From contig NZ_JACKUK010000023.1 of NCBI RefSeq assembly GCF_025822765.1, positions 186,001 to 250,000 of the forward strand: a stretch of DNA of 64,000 bases, read 5' to 3'. Numbering within the stretch: position 1 is the stretch's first letter; every line of letters begins with the position of its first letter. The notes under the pieces are model-generated. The model searched no databases. It saw only the letters and a list, made by a program, of their open reading frames with translations, and was not told where the DNA came from. The DNA is from Mycobacterium barrassiae (GTDB taxonomy: Bacteria; Actinomycetota; Actinomycetes; Mycobacteriales; Mycobacteriaceae). Below, one piece after another: positions 29,710-38,404 of this stretch. The translations under genes and the position numbers were made by a program.

Positions 29710-30414
29710 GTGAATCCGAACGGTAACCCGCGCGACCTGACGATGGTCGCCCAGGATTACCTCAAAGTCATCTGGACGGCCCAGGAGTGGTCGCACGAGA
29801 AGGTCAGCACGAAGATGCTGGCCGAGCGGATCGGGGTGTCCGCGAGCACCGCGTCGGAGTCCATCCGCAAGCTGGCCGATCAGGGACTCGTCGATCACGA
29901 GAAATACGGCGCCGTGACGCTGACTGCCGCCGGCCGCGCGGCCGCGCTGGCGATGGTGCGCCGGCACCGGTTGATGGAGACCTTCCTCGTCCGCGAGCTC
30001 GGCTACAGCTGGGACGAGGTGCACGACGAGGCCGAGGTGCTCGAGCACGCCGTGTCCGACACGATGCTCGATCGCATCGACGCCAAGCTCGGCCATCCCA
30101 CCCGCGACCCGCACGGCGATCCGATTCCCGCCGCGGACGGCCATGTGCCGACCCCCGATGCGCGGCAGCTGTCGATCTGCCGCGACGGCGACACCGGAGT
30201 CGTCGCCCGGATCTCGGACGCCGATCCGGAGATGTTGCGGTACTTCGACAGCGTCGGCATCAGCCTGGACTCGCGGCTGATGGTGCTGGCCCGGCGTGAC
30301 TTCGCGGGCATGATATCCGTCGCCGTCAAGCCCGCCGGTTCGGGTGAACACGAAAAGGGCACCACAGTGGAGTTGGGAAGCCCTGCCGCAGAAGCGATCT
30401 GGGTGGTCAGCTAG
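29710..30414 (+). CDS. DtxR-family metal-dependent regulator (SirR/MntR)
   Basis: A 234-residue DtxR/MntR-type repressor, orthologous in position to Rv2788 (sirR). Winged HTH at about residues 8-65 (MLAERIGVSASTASESIRKL), dimerisation and metal-binding helices with HRLMETFLVRELGYSWDEVHDEAEVLEH, and a C-terminal SH3-like FeoA domain. Manganese or iron as corepressor cannot be decided by eye. No ribosome site, likely leaderless. Its TAG stop is one base from the convergent truB stop. In M. tuberculosis several genes separate the two; here they touch. Confidence 0.9.
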   Translation: MNPNGNPRDLTMVAQDYLKVIWTAQEWSHEKVSTKMLAERIGVSASTASESIRKLADQGLVDHEKYGAVTLTAAGRAAALAMVRRHRLMETFLVRELGYSWDEVHDEAEVLEHAVSDTMLDRIDAKLGHPTRDPHGDPIPAADGHVPTPDARQLSICRDGDTGVVARISDADPEMLRYFDSVGISLDSRLMVLARRDFAGMISVAVKPAGSGEHEKGTTVELGSPAAEAIWVVS

Positions 30415-30415
30415 C

Positions 30416-31357
30416 TCACAACGTGGCAGGGCGCAACACGACGACAGACCGCGTGCGCGCCGCTTCGTCGCGCAGCAATGCGATCACCTTCCCGTCGGGC
30501 GACGTCGCGGCGTAGGTCCCGTCGATGCCGGCCGGCTCCAGTGCCCTGCCGTGCCGGGTGTGCTCGGCCTCCTCGGCAGTGAGGTCACGGCGCGGGAAGG
30601 TGAGCAGACACGCCTCGTCGAGCGAGTAGGAAAGGCGCGGCCGTTCGGCCAGCTCATCGAGAAGTACGGCCTGGTCGAGCCCGAAGCGCCCGACACGGGT
30701 CCGTCGCAGCGCAGTGAGATGTCCACCGACGCCCAGCGCCTCGCCGACGTCCCGTGCCAGGGCGCGGATGTACGTGCCGCTGGAGCAGTCGACCTCGACA
30801 TCGACGTCGAGCAGGTCGCCGTCGCTTCGTACGTCGAGCACATCGAAGCGGTCGATGCGGACCCTGCGCGACTCGAGTTCGACGGTCTGCCCTTCGCGCG
30901 TCAGCTTGTAGGCCCGTTGACCGCCGACCTTGATGGCACTGACGGCCGAAGGGATCTGGTCGATGTCACCGCGCAGCGCGGCCACCGCCGTCTGGATCTG
31001 CGCCTCGGTCACATGGGCGGCCGAAACCGTCTGCAGCATTTCGCCTTCGGCGTCCTCGGTCGACGTGGTCTGGCCCAGCCTGATGGTCGCGGCGTAGGAC
31101 TTGTCGGTGGCGGTCAGCATGCCGAGGATCTTGGTGGCCCGGTCGATGCCGACGACCAGGACTCCGGTCGCCATCGGGTCGAGAGTGCCTGCGTGCCCGA
31201 CCTTTCGGGTGCCGAAGATGCGCCTGCAGCGGCCGACGACGTCATGACTGGTCATGCCCGCCGGCTTGTCCACCACGACAAGTCCGGCTGTGCTAGTTCC
31301 CCGGTCGCTTCGCTCTCCCCTGGCCTGCGGCCGTGGGCCCAGCCCGCCGGAACTCAC
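30416..31357 (-). CDS. truB: tRNA pseudouridine-55 synthase TruB
   Basis: A 313-residue pseudouridine synthase modifying U55 in the tRNA T-loop. The catalytic aspartate is in [11 protein letters not shown] near residue 60; [12 protein letters not shown] and [14 protein letters not shown] are also canonical. GTG start overlapping the pptT TGA by four bases (GTGA), so translation is coupled. The first 20 residues are longer and more Arg/Gly-rich than in M. tuberculosis; a later start is possible. Confidence 0.95.
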   Translation of the reverse strand: MSSGGLGPRPQARGERSDRGTSTAGLVVVDKPAGMTSHDVVGRCRRIFGTRKVGHAGTLDPMATGVLVVGIDRATKILGMLTATDKSYAATIRLGQTTSTEDAEGEMLQTVSAAHVTEAQIQTAVAALRGDIDQIPSAVSAIKVGGQRAYKLTREGQTVELESRRVRIDRFDVLDVRSDGDLLDVDVEVDCSSGTYIRALARDVGEALGVGGHLTALRRTRVGRFGLDQAVLLDELAERPRLSYSLDEACLLTFPRRDLTAEEAEHTRHGRALEPAGIDGTYAATSPDGKVIALLRDEAARTRSVVVLRPATL

Positions 31358-32034
31358 AGCACGATCGCCGTCAGCGCCAACCCGTCACGCACGGACCACC
31401 GGCCCGACAACGTCTCCACCGGCGGACCCGACAGTGCGGCCGGATCGATCAGGATCCGTGACTCGAACTGACCCGAGGTGCCGCTGTCGTCGACGTCGAA
31501 CGTGATGTGTGCATCCTCGAATCCCAGCCAGCGTTTCGTCAGCGGAAACCACGCCTTGTAGGTGGCTTCCTTGGCGCAGAACAGGATTCGATCCCAGTGC
31601 AGTCCGTCGGGCAGCGCACGCAGTTCGGCGCGCTCCCCCGGCAGGCTGACGGCGTCGAGGACGCCATTCGGCAGGACGCCGTGCGGCTCGGCGTCGATAC
31701 CCACCGAACGAACCTCGCCGTGCCGGCCCACCGCGGCTCCGCGGAAGCCCTCGCAGTGGGTGAGGCTGCCGACGATGCCGTCGGGCCAACACGGTTCGCC
31801 CTTCTCCCCCTTGAGAATCGGCACGGGTCCGACACCGAGTTCGGACAGCGCTTCGCGCGCGCAATAGCGCACGGTGATGAATTCGTTGCGCCGCTTGGCC
31901 ACCGACTTGGCGATCAGCGGCTCTTCTTCGGGCAGCGGCTTCAGTTCCGGTGGGTCGGTGTACATCTCGGCGGCGGCGAGCGCCTGCGCATCGCCGGGCA
32001 GTACGCCAGAGAGCAGGGTGGCCATGACCGTCAT
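31354..32034 (-). CDS. pptT: 4'-phosphopantetheinyl transferase PptT
   Basis: A 226-residue Sfp-type enzyme that activates acyl carrier domains of mycolate, lipid and siderophore synthases with phosphopantetheine from CoA. Magnesium and CoA motifs are VGIDAEPHG near 111 and [11 protein letters not shown] near 155. Start ATG at 32034 overlaps the pptH TGA by four bases (ATGA). The upstream gene encodes the opposing hydrolase, so making and removal of the modification are encoded together. Confidence 0.96.
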   Translation of the reverse strand: MTVMATLLSGVLPGDAQALAAAEMYTDPPELKPLPEEEPLIAKSVAKRRNEFITVRYCAREALSELGVGPVPILKGEKGEPCWPDGIVGSLTHCEGFRGAAVGRHGEVRSVGIDAEPHGVLPNGVLDAVSLPGERAELRALPDGLHWDRILFCAKEATYKAWFPLTKRWLGFEDAHITFDVDDSGTSGQFESRILIDPAALSGPPVETLSGRWSVRDGLALTAIVL

Positions 32035-32981
32035 GGCTGCCTGGCCTTGATCCGCTCCTGCACCTTCTGGGCGTGGTCGCGCATCTCCTGGGTGATCTCG
32101 AAGTGTCCGCCGAACTCGTTGAGATAGCCGGGCGCATACTTCGGGTCCGGGAGCACCTGACGAAGCCAGCGATAGGGCTTGCGGCGGCGCCATTCCCGCG
32201 GATACCCGACGGAGACCTCTTCATGGCGCACCCCGTCGTACCAGGTGGTGCGTGGGATGTGCAGATGCCCGTACACCGAACACACCGCGTTGTAGCGGGT
32301 GTGCCAGTCGGCGGTGGCCGTGGTGCCACACCACAGCGAGAACTCGGGATAGAACATCGCGTCGCAGGGTTCGCGGACCAGTGGGAAGTGGTTCACCAAG
32401 ACGGTCGGCGTCATCCAGTCGAGGTCCTCGAGCCGCTTGCGGGTGGAGGCCACCCGGTCGCGGCACCACGCATCACGCGTGGCGTAGGGCTCGGATGACA
32501 GCAGGAACTCGTCGGTTCCGACGACATTGCGCTCGCGGGCGATGGCCAATCCCTCTGCCTTGGTCGCGGCCCCCTGCGGCAAGAACGTGTAGTCGTACAG
32601 CAGGAACATCGGCACGATGGTCGCCGGACCACCCTCTTCGGTCCACACCGGGAACGGGTGCTCGGGGGTGATGATGCCCATCTCGTCGCACATGTTGACG
32701 AGGTAGTCGTAGCGGGCCTTGCCGAAGATCTGCATCGGATCGCGGTTGGTGGTCCACAGCTCGTGGTTGCCTGGCACCCAGATCACCTTGGCGAAGCGCT
32801 TCCGCAGCAGGTCCAGCGCCCAGTGGATCTCGTCGGTGCGCTCGCCGACGTCGCCCGCGACGATCAGCCAGTCGTCGGGGGTGGACGGGTAGAGCGACTC
32901 GGTGACGGGCTTGTTGCCCGTGTGACCGGTGTGCAGGTCGCTGATGGCCCAGAGAGTGGGCTGCCGGCCGTCACGTGTCAC
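32031..32981 (-). CDS. pptH: Calcineurin-like phosphoesterase, phosphopantetheinyl hydrolase PptH
   Basis: A 316-residue metallophosphoesterase like Rv2795c, reported to remove 4'-phosphopantetheine from carrier proteins. All metal motifs are present in order: DLHTGH (about 15-20), AGDVGE, GNHELW, VNHFP and GHLHIP. GTG at 32981 gives VTRDGRQPTLWAISDLHTGH and matches the M. tuberculosis N-terminus. Coupled by ATGA to pptT. The substrate comes from orthology, not from a visible pocket. Confidence 0.92.
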   Translation of the reverse strand: MTRDGRQPTLWAISDLHTGHTGNKPVTESLYPSTPDDWLIVAGDVGERTDEIHWALDLLRKRFAKVIWVPGNHELWTTNRDPMQIFGKARYDYLVNMCDEMGIITPEHPFPVWTEEGGPATIVPMFLLYDYTFLPQGAATKAEGLAIARERNVVGTDEFLLSSEPYATRDAWCRDRVASTRKRLEDLDWMTPTVLVNHFPLVREPCDAMFYPEFSLWCGTTATADWHTRYNAVCSVYGHLHIPRTTWYDGVRHEEVSVGYPREWRRRKPYRWLRQVLPDPKYAPGYLNEFGGHFEITQEMRDHAQKVQERIKARQP

Positions 32982-33027
32982 AGCCCTCCAGCCTACGTGC
33001 GGGTAGCGAAACCTCTCGCACTCCAAC

Positions 33028-33041
33028 TAGAACAGGTTCTC
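33028..33041. promoter_or_regulatory. KstR-like operator upstream of the DUF3558-type gene
   Basis: TAGAACAGGTTCTC matches the KstR consensus TNNAACNNGTTNNA at every fixed base except the last. The inner AGAACAGGTTCT is a near-perfect dyad. It lies about 100 bases before the ATG at 33137 and about 30 bases before TACACT, a possible -10. It also faces pptH. KstR represses sterol catabolism genes; the link here rests on the motif only. Confidence 0.5.
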
Positions 33042-33136
33042 GTTTCCGCTTCGGCCGGTCCGCCCCGGCCGCTACACTCCCGGGCAGGGTCGGTCCCGAT
33101 GACGGCGGCCGCGCCGCCACGACACTAAGGGGTGGA

Positions 33137-33730
33137 ATGGTCGCCAAGCTGCGCATTCTCGCAGCGTTGTGTGCGCTGGTCGCGGCGGTCGTCGTAATGA
33201 GCCAGTCCAATTCCGACGGCCCTCTGCAGGTCCGGGCCGCCGACATTCCGATGACCAACGTCACAACCAGCATCAAGTACCCGGTCGTCGAGACCGTCGA
33301 CCCGGACCCGTTCAGCCCGTGCCGCGACATTCCGCTCGACGCCGTCGCGGCGCTCGGCCTCGCCTTCACGCCGCCGTCCCCCGAGGAGGGGCTGCGGTGC
33401 AAGTACGACGCCGGCAACTATCAGTTGACCATCGAGCCGTTCGTGTGGAAGAAGTTCGAGGAGTCCTTGCCCGCCGACGCCGTCCAGCTCGACATCGACG
33501 GTCACCGCGCTGCGCAGTGGTGGGTGATGAAGCCGACCGACTGGAACAACCGGTGGTGGATCACCTGCGCGATGGCGTTCGACACCAGCTACGGCATGAT
33601 CCAGCAGACGCTGTTCTACTCACCGATCTACTCCAACCCCGCCCCCGACTGCATGCAGACCAACCTGCAGCGCGCCCACGACCTGATCCCCTATTACAAG
33701 TTCCAGGGCGACGGCGACACTAGCCAGTGA
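33137..33730 (+). CDS. Secreted DUF3558-like protein
   Basis: 197 residues. An N-terminal hydrophobic segment (about 4-22, LRILAALCALVAAVVV) is a signal peptide or anchor; no lipobox cysteine follows. The exported part has the DPFSPCRDIPLDAVAALGL opening and paired cysteines of DUF3558-like mycobacterial proteins (CRDI, LRCKYD, ITCAM, DCMQ). AAGGGG stands before the ATG. Convergent with, and overlapping by 11 bases, the next gene. Function unknown; the KstR-like box hints at sterol-related expression. Confidence 0.75.
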   Translation: MVAKLRILAALCALVAAVVVMSQSNSDGPLQVRAADIPMTNVTTSIKYPVVETVDPDPFSPCRDIPLDAVAALGLAFTPPSPEEGLRCKYDAGNYQLTIEPFVWKKFEESLPADAVQLDIDGHRAAQWWVMKPTDWNNRWWITCAMAFDTSYGMIQQTLFYSPIYSNPAPDCMQTNLQRAHDLIPYYKFQGDGDTSQ

Positions 33731-34781
33731 TCTTGTCCATCGGGCTCGACCGTTCGAGCATGCCGATGGCCTCTTCACCGTCCCACCGGTAGCGCACGCC
33801 GGCCTGCTGAAGCGCCGGAAACGTCCAGTTGGCCATCTTCTCCAGCATCTCCGCGGGGACCTCGCTGGGATCGGTGATGTCGTGTGTCGACACCACCGTC
33901 TCGCCCTCGATTCGCACTGTGCCGCTTTCGGTTTCGAGCACGACCGAGACGTCCCCGCCGCGAGCCTGCAGCCGCCGCAGCCACGGCGCTGCCACGACCC
34001 GGGCCGGAATCAGCTTCCCCTCGCCGAGATAGACGTACCCCTCGTTGAACGCCGGCTCGCCGTCGGGCCGCGGCGGATAGGCGATGTAGCCGAACGCCCT
34101 ACCGTCCGGGAACAGCGCCGACTGCCAGCAGTGTCCCCAGAAGCCCTCCAGCCTGCGCACGCCCTGGCGGCGGATTCGCAGGCCGGTGCCGCTGAAGTCG
34201 TGTTGTTCCCCCGCCACGTGAACCGCGCCCGTCGCACGGAACAGCTGCTCGTAGCGCGGCCCTCCCATCAGGTCGCCCACGATCGATGTCTTCAGCTGCG
34301 CGTCAGCGTCGGCCTGCAACGCGCCCTGCACCCACGGCGGGACCGCCATCTTCGCCTCGACCTCGAAGCGCAGATCGACCCGAGGCCCGTCCTTGCGCCC
34401 CGCGATCAGATCGGTCGACGACGTCGCAACGGCCTGCCCGTCGAACGTCATCGACCACACGTCGAACGGTTCGACACACCTGAACACCAGCGGGCCAGCA
34501 CCCAGCACCGTCGGCCTCCCGTCCGGACCCGCCGACGGCAGACTCTTGCCCTCGTCACGCAGCCGGTACACCCGGCCGTCGGCGAAGGCGACATTGACCT
34601 GCACGCCGTGCGCCTCCCAATTCGCGGCGACGGCCTCGATTCCGATGCGCGGCAGCCCGACCTCACCGCGATCGTCGAGGACCCAGAAGCTCACCGAATC
34701 CCGCATCTCCGGGTCGTCCGGTCGCTCGGCGAACATGTATTCGCGCAGCGGGTCGATGCCACCGGTCAGATCAATCGGCAT
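33720..34781 (-). CDS. Conserved protein of unknown function, paired with a sulfotransferase
   Basis: A 353-residue soluble beta-rich protein with no signal peptide. It carries SVSFWVLDDRGEVGLPRIGIEAV near the start and FEVEAKMAVPPWVQGAL mid-protein, a pattern I recall from actinobacterial proteins labelled DUF7064 near steroid or lipid genes; no catalytic motif is recognised. Repeated Trp/Gly strands (GHCWQSALFPDGRAFGYIAY) suggest a lipocalin- or AttH-like fold, a guess. The start overlaps the sulfotransferase 3' end by 11 bases, so the two are coexpressed. Confidence 0.65.
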   Translation of the reverse strand: MPIDLTGGIDPLREYMFAERPDDPEMRDSVSFWVLDDRGEVGLPRIGIEAVAANWEAHGVQVNVAFADGRVYRLRDEGKSLPSAGPDGRPTVLGAGPLVFRCVEPFDVWSMTFDGQAVATSSTDLIAGRKDGPRVDLRFEVEAKMAVPPWVQGALQADADAQLKTSIVGDLMGGPRYEQLFRATGAVHVAGEQHDFSGTGLRIRRQGVRRLEGFWGHCWQSALFPDGRAFGYIAYPPRPDGEPAFNEGYVYLGEGKLIPARVVAAPWLRRLQARGGDVSVVLETESGTVRIEGETVVSTHDITDPSEVPAEMLEKMANWTFPALQQAGVRYRWDGEEAIGMLERSSPMDKITG

Positions 34782-35904
34782 GCGAGGCTCCCAAGTAGGT
34801 GTCGACGTAGGTGGCGAACAGCGGGCGAATTGCGTTGAGGTCCAAGCCGAACACCTCAGGATCAGCCTTCGGATGCGGTTCCCGGTTCTCGGCGTTCTCG
34901 GCCCACCAGGTGCGCATGCCGTCCTCGAACTCGTCGGTCACGGGCTCACCGAGCCAGTCGTACATCCGGCGTACCTCGCCTACCGGGTCGTTCTGCATCG
35001 CGCGAAAGTGGATGTCGTAGAAGCGATCATCGGCGCCCGCGGCCCGGAACTTCAGCACGCGGTCCATGCCCGTCGACCATTGCTTGACGTTGAGCTCACC
35101 GAGGTACCGATGGTCGACCTCGTCAGTGAATCCTCCGACGATGTCGGTGTACACGTCGACGACCGACAGCATCACGTCGGTCGGGTCGCGGTGCGTCATC
35201 ACGAATCTCGCATCGGGAAACACCCGGTCGAGGTAGTCGAGCGAGATCACGTGGGCCGGCGACTTCAGCCGCCACGGCCGTCTCGGCTCCCCCCACTGCA
35301 GAAGCTTGAGCACGCGTCGCTCGTAGCGGTAGGTGGAGGTGAAGTCGGCGCGCTCGAGCAGCCAGTCGGAGTAGGACGGGATCTGCGCGAAGGCCTGAAA
35401 CATCTGGGATTTGAAGTCGAGCGCCATCAGGTCGAGGCATTCCATCGGCCCCTGAACGTCGTTGGGCACGTGATGGCGGGTACCGACGGTGACGGGTCGC
35501 TGATCGGGCGGGATCCTCGGATCCTCGCCGCGGACCGTCGACGGCGGCGGGCACGGCCGAGTGGACTCCCAGCTGCGCAGGTAACGGCCGTGCGGATCCC
35601 GGGCCAGCAGGAACGACAGCGCGGTCGATCCGGTGCGGGGTAGGCCGAGGCCGAACAGCGGCGCGTCGATGGGCTCGTCGTCGATCTCGGGGTGCCTGCG
35701 GTACCAGTCCTCGACCTGCAGTCGCTGGCACAGATGCAGCCCCAGGCGGTCGTAGACGAACGCCTCGCCCCTGGCGTTCAGTCGCGCTTCGTCCTGCAGG
35801 GCGCGCACCAGGATCTCCAGGCCCTCGCGGAACGAATCGTCGCCGAAGTCGTCGAGGCCGGTGCGCTCGACGGCGGCGGCCATCAACTCGGCCGGTGATG
35901 CCAC
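34771..35904 (-). CDS. PAPS-dependent sulfotransferase (Stf3-like)
   Basis: A 377-residue sulfotransferase family protein. The PAPS 5'-phosphosulfate loop is GLPRTGST near residue 88, and the 3'-phosphate region includes LKSPAHVISLDYLDRVFPDARFVMTHRDP. Such enzymes sulfate lipids, sterols or menaquinone; the acceptor is unknown. GTG start with GGGAGG six bases upstream. It is divergent from a TetR gene across a 57-base gap bearing a perfect palindrome, so it is probably repressed by that regulator. Confidence 0.85.
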   Translation of the reverse strand: MASPAELMAAAVERTGLDDFGDDSFREGLEILVRALQDEARLNARGEAFVYDRLGLHLCQRLQVEDWYRRHPEIDDEPIDAPLFGLGLPRTGSTALSFLLARDPHGRYLRSWESTRPCPPPSTVRGEDPRIPPDQRPVTVGTRHHVPNDVQGPMECLDLMALDFKSQMFQAFAQIPSYSDWLLERADFTSTYRYERRVLKLLQWGEPRRPWRLKSPAHVISLDYLDRVFPDARFVMTHRDPTDVMLSVVDVYTDIVGGFTDEVDHRYLGELNVKQWSTGMDRVLKFRAAGADDRFYDIHFRAMQNDPVGEVRRMYDWLGEPVTDEFEDGMRTWWAENAENREPHPKADPEVFGLDLNAIRPLFATYVDTYLGASHAD

Positions 35905-35941
35905 GCCGCACCTCCCGATCGTCGAGAGCTCCCAAATTGAT

Positions 35942-35955
35942 GACAGTATACTGTC
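35942..35955. promoter_or_regulatory. Palindromic operator with -10 hexamers on both strands
   Basis: GACAGTATACTGTC is a perfect 14-base dyad in the sulfotransferase/TetR intergenic gap. Because it contains TATACT, a good -10, and is self-complementary, both divergent promoters can use the same bases. On the + strand TATACT (35947-35952) is nine bases before the TetR ATG. Likely bound by the adjacent TetR protein. Confidence 0.7.
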
Positions 35956-35961
35956 GCCATT

Positions 35962-36579
35962 ATGGGCGAGGCGTCAATAGCGAATCGGCGGACCTACGAC
36001 AACCGGGCCCGTCAGCAGAAGGCCGCCCAGACCCGAGAACGCATCGTCACGGCGGGCAGTGAATTGGTGCACGCCTTCGACTCCTGGAACTGGCGGGACC
36101 TCACGTTCAAGGCGGTGGCGGAGCGCGCGGGTGTCGGTGAGCGGACCGTGTACCGCCACTTCCCCACCGAACGGCACCTGCACGACGCGGTGATGCAGCG
36201 GCTCGAGTCCGAGGCCGGGGTCTCCTATGAGGACGTCGACCTGACCAACATCGGCGAGGTCACCGCCCGCGTATTCGCCGCACTGCAACGGTTCTCGGTG
36301 CACCCGTCCGTCGAGACGCCGCAGGACCCGACGTTCGTCGGCGTCGACGCGCGCCGGCGCGATGCGCTGATGCGCGCAGTGTCGGCGGCGGCCCCCGGCT
36401 GGTCGATCGCCGAACAGCGGGTCGCCGCGGGCCTGCTCGACGTGCTCTGGAATGTGCCCTCCTACGAACGACTGGTCGGGGTGTGGGGCGTCGACGGTGC
36501 CACCGCAACCCGGGCGATCGGCTGGCTGATGACACAGGTCGTGACGGCAATCACCGACGACGACCCACCACCTGCGTAG
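35962..36579 (+). CDS. TetR-family transcriptional regulator
   Basis: 205 residues. The TetR HTH is at about residues 22-65 (IVTAGSELVHA...FKAVAERAGVGERTVYRHFPTERHL); the C-terminal ligand domain is variable and gives no substrate clue. Little or no leader, so possibly leaderless. The hydrolase gene follows 10 bases downstream on the same strand, and the sulfotransferase unit is divergent, making both candidate targets. Confidence 0.88.
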   Translation: MGEASIANRRTYDNRARQQKAAQTRERIVTAGSELVHAFDSWNWRDLTFKAVAERAGVGERTVYRHFPTERHLHDAVMQRLESEAGVSYEDVDLTNIGEVTARVFAALQRFSVHPSVETPQDPTFVGVDARRRDALMRAVSAAAPGWSIAEQRVAAGLLDVLWNVPSYERLVGVWGVDGATATRAIGWLMTQVVTAITDDDPPPA

Positions 36580-36589
36580 CCTGTGTGAC

Positions 36590-38272
36590 GTGACCGCCGT
36601 ATCCGATTCCACGACTGCATCGCCGGCCGCGGGAAAGTTCAAGACGTTCACCGGCCGGACGTTGAGCAGAGTCCTGCACCTCCCACCCCGAACGTGCGAC
36701 TTCACCGTGCACCCTGTGCGGGTGCCGATGCGCGACGGTGTCGAACTGGTCGCCGACCACTACGCGCCGACGACGGCCACTCCCGCGGGCACGCTGCTGG
36801 TGCGCTGTCCGTACGGCCGGGGGTTCCCCTTCTCCACGTTGTTCGCCGGTGTGTACGCCACCCGCGGTTATCACGTCGTATTCCAAAGCGTGCGCGGCAC
36901 ATTCGGCTCCGGCGGCGAGTTCGAGCCGATGGCCAACGAGGTCGCCGACGGTGCGGACACCGTCGAGTGGTTGCGCAACCAGCCATGGTTCACCGGTTCC
37001 TTCGCGACCATCGGCCTGTCGTACCTGGGCTTCACCCAATGGGCACTGCTCAACGATCCGCCGCCGGAGATGAAGGCCGCCGTCATCACCGTGGGTCCGC
37101 ACGATGTCAGCGGCCCCCGCTGGGGTACCGGCTCCTTCGGGCTCAACGACTTCCTCGGCTGGAGCAACCTCGTTGCGCACCAGGAGGATCCCCGGCTGCG
37201 CGCGTTGATCGCGCAGGTACGCGCACGCCGTGCGCTGGCGCGCGCCACCAAGGGGCTACCGATCGGAGAGGCCGGACGCGCCCTGCTGGGCGACCGCGCG
37301 CTGTGGTGGGAGGAGTGGCTCGACCATCCCGAACCCGACGACCAGTATTGGGCGCCCCGGCATCTCCGGGATGCACTGAAGCGCACCGACATCCCGGTGT
37401 TGTTGGTCGGCGGGTGGCAGGACCTGTTCCTGGAGCAGACGCTGGCGCAGTACGACGCGCTCAAGAGTCGCGGGGTCGACGTCGCGATGACCGTCGGAGC
37501 GTGGACGCATACGCACGTCATGTACAAGGGCGCCCCTACCGTGATCCGCGAATCGCTCGACTGGCTCGGCGCCCACCTCGGCGGGCAGGGCACGTCGCGA
37601 AGCCCGGTGCGAGTCGAGATCAAGGGGAAAGGCTGGATCGACCTGCCAGAGTGGCCGCCGGCCATGCCGGAACGCGTGCTCTACCTGCAGCCGACCGGCA
37701 GGCTGGGCGACGCGGCTCCGCCGGACACGGCGCCGCCGAGCCGATTCACCTACAACCCCGTGGACCCGACACCGACCATCGGCGGCCGATTGCTCGCCCC
37801 CGAGGGCGGCTATCGCAAGGACGACAAGCTCGCCGAACGACCCGACGTGCTGTGCTTCACCGGCGACCGGTTGCCGACCGACCTCTACGTCGTCGGCACC
37901 CCGGTCATCGAGCTGTCCCATTCCTGCGACAACCCCTATCACGACCTGTTCGTACGCATCAGCGAAGTGGACGCCAAGGGTGTGTCCCGGAACGTCAGCG
38001 ACGGATACCGCCGCAGCCCAACGGCTTCGACGGGTGCTGACACCGTTCGCATCGAACTCGATCCGACCGCGCACCGGTTCCGCGCCGGCTCGCGGATCCG
38101 GGTGCTGGTCGCCGGGGGCTCGCATCCACGGTTCGTGCGCAACCTCGGCACCGCCGAGCCGATGGCCCGCGGCCGTGAGCTGATGGTGTCGACGCACACG
38201 GTGCATCTCGGGGACGGCGGCGTATCGCGGCTCGTACTACCCGCGGGGCCGGAGCCGCCCTCCGCCCGCTGA
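36590..38272 (+). CDS. CocE/NonD-family alpha/beta hydrolase (X-Pro dipeptidyl-peptidase-like)
   Basis: A 560-residue serine hydrolase like Rv2800. The nucleophile is in GLSYLGFTQW near residue 144, the acid in VGGWQDLF near 276 and the histidine in GAWTHTHV near 305; a C-terminal jelly-roll domain follows. Family members cleave esters (cocaine, cephalosporin side chains) or acyl-peptides. GTG start, 10 bases after the TetR stop. No signal peptide. Substrate unknown; the sulfotransferase context suggests a lipid or sterol ester. Confidence 0.88.
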   Translation: MTAVSDSTTASPAAGKFKTFTGRTLSRVLHLPPRTCDFTVHPVRVPMRDGVELVADHYAPTTATPAGTLLVRCPYGRGFPFSTLFAGVYATRGYHVVFQSVRGTFGSGGEFEPMANEVADGADTVEWLRNQPWFTGSFATIGLSYLGFTQWALLNDPPPEMKAAVITVGPHDVSGPRWGTGSFGLNDFLGWSNLVAHQEDPRLRALIAQVRARRALARATKGLPIGEAGRALLGDRALWWEEWLDHPEPDDQYWAPRHLRDALKRTDIPVLLVGGWQDLFLEQTLAQYDALKSRGVDVAMTVGAWTHTHVMYKGAPTVIRESLDWLGAHLGGQGTSRSPVRVEIKGKGWIDLPEWPPAMPERVLYLQPTGRLGDAAPPDTAPPSRFTYNPVDPTPTIGGRLLAPEGGYRKDDKLAERPDVLCFTGDRLPTDLYVVGTPVIELSHSCDNPYHDLFVRISEVDAKGVSRNVSDGYRRSPTASTGADTVRIELDPTAHRFRAGSRIRVLVAGGSHPRFVRNLGTAEPMARGRELMVSTHTVHLGDGGVSRLVLPAGPEPPSAR

Positions 38273-38287
38273 GCAAATGAATTGCTC
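38271..38287 (+). terminator. Small hairpin at the CocE-type gene stop
   Basis: GAGCAA (38271-38276) and TTGCTC (38282-38287) are perfect arms around five bases, beginning inside the TGA stop. No T-run follows. Weak candidate terminator or 3'-end stabiliser. Confidence 0.35.
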
Positions 38288-38349
38288 GCCTTAATGGGAC
38301 AATTCCCGAATGGCAAGCTTTTCATAGAAAACGCATATTCGAACGATAA

Positions 38350-38397
38350 AAAGGTGGCAGGGGAAACGGGTCCGAGACCCATTCACCTGCCACCTTT
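38350..38397 (-). terminator. Strong intrinsic terminator with T-tract
   Basis: AAAGGTGGCAGG (38350-38361) and CCTGCCACCTTT (38386-38397) are perfect 12-base arms, and a nested GGGTC/GACCC stem (38368-38380) extends the fold. On the minus strand the stem is followed by TTTTTT, a classical U-tract, rare in this window. It lies eight bases past the stop of the small secreted protein. A shorter T-rich stretch on the + strand may also stop the hydrolase transcript. Confidence 0.85.
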
Positions 38398-38404
38398 CTT
38401 GCGC

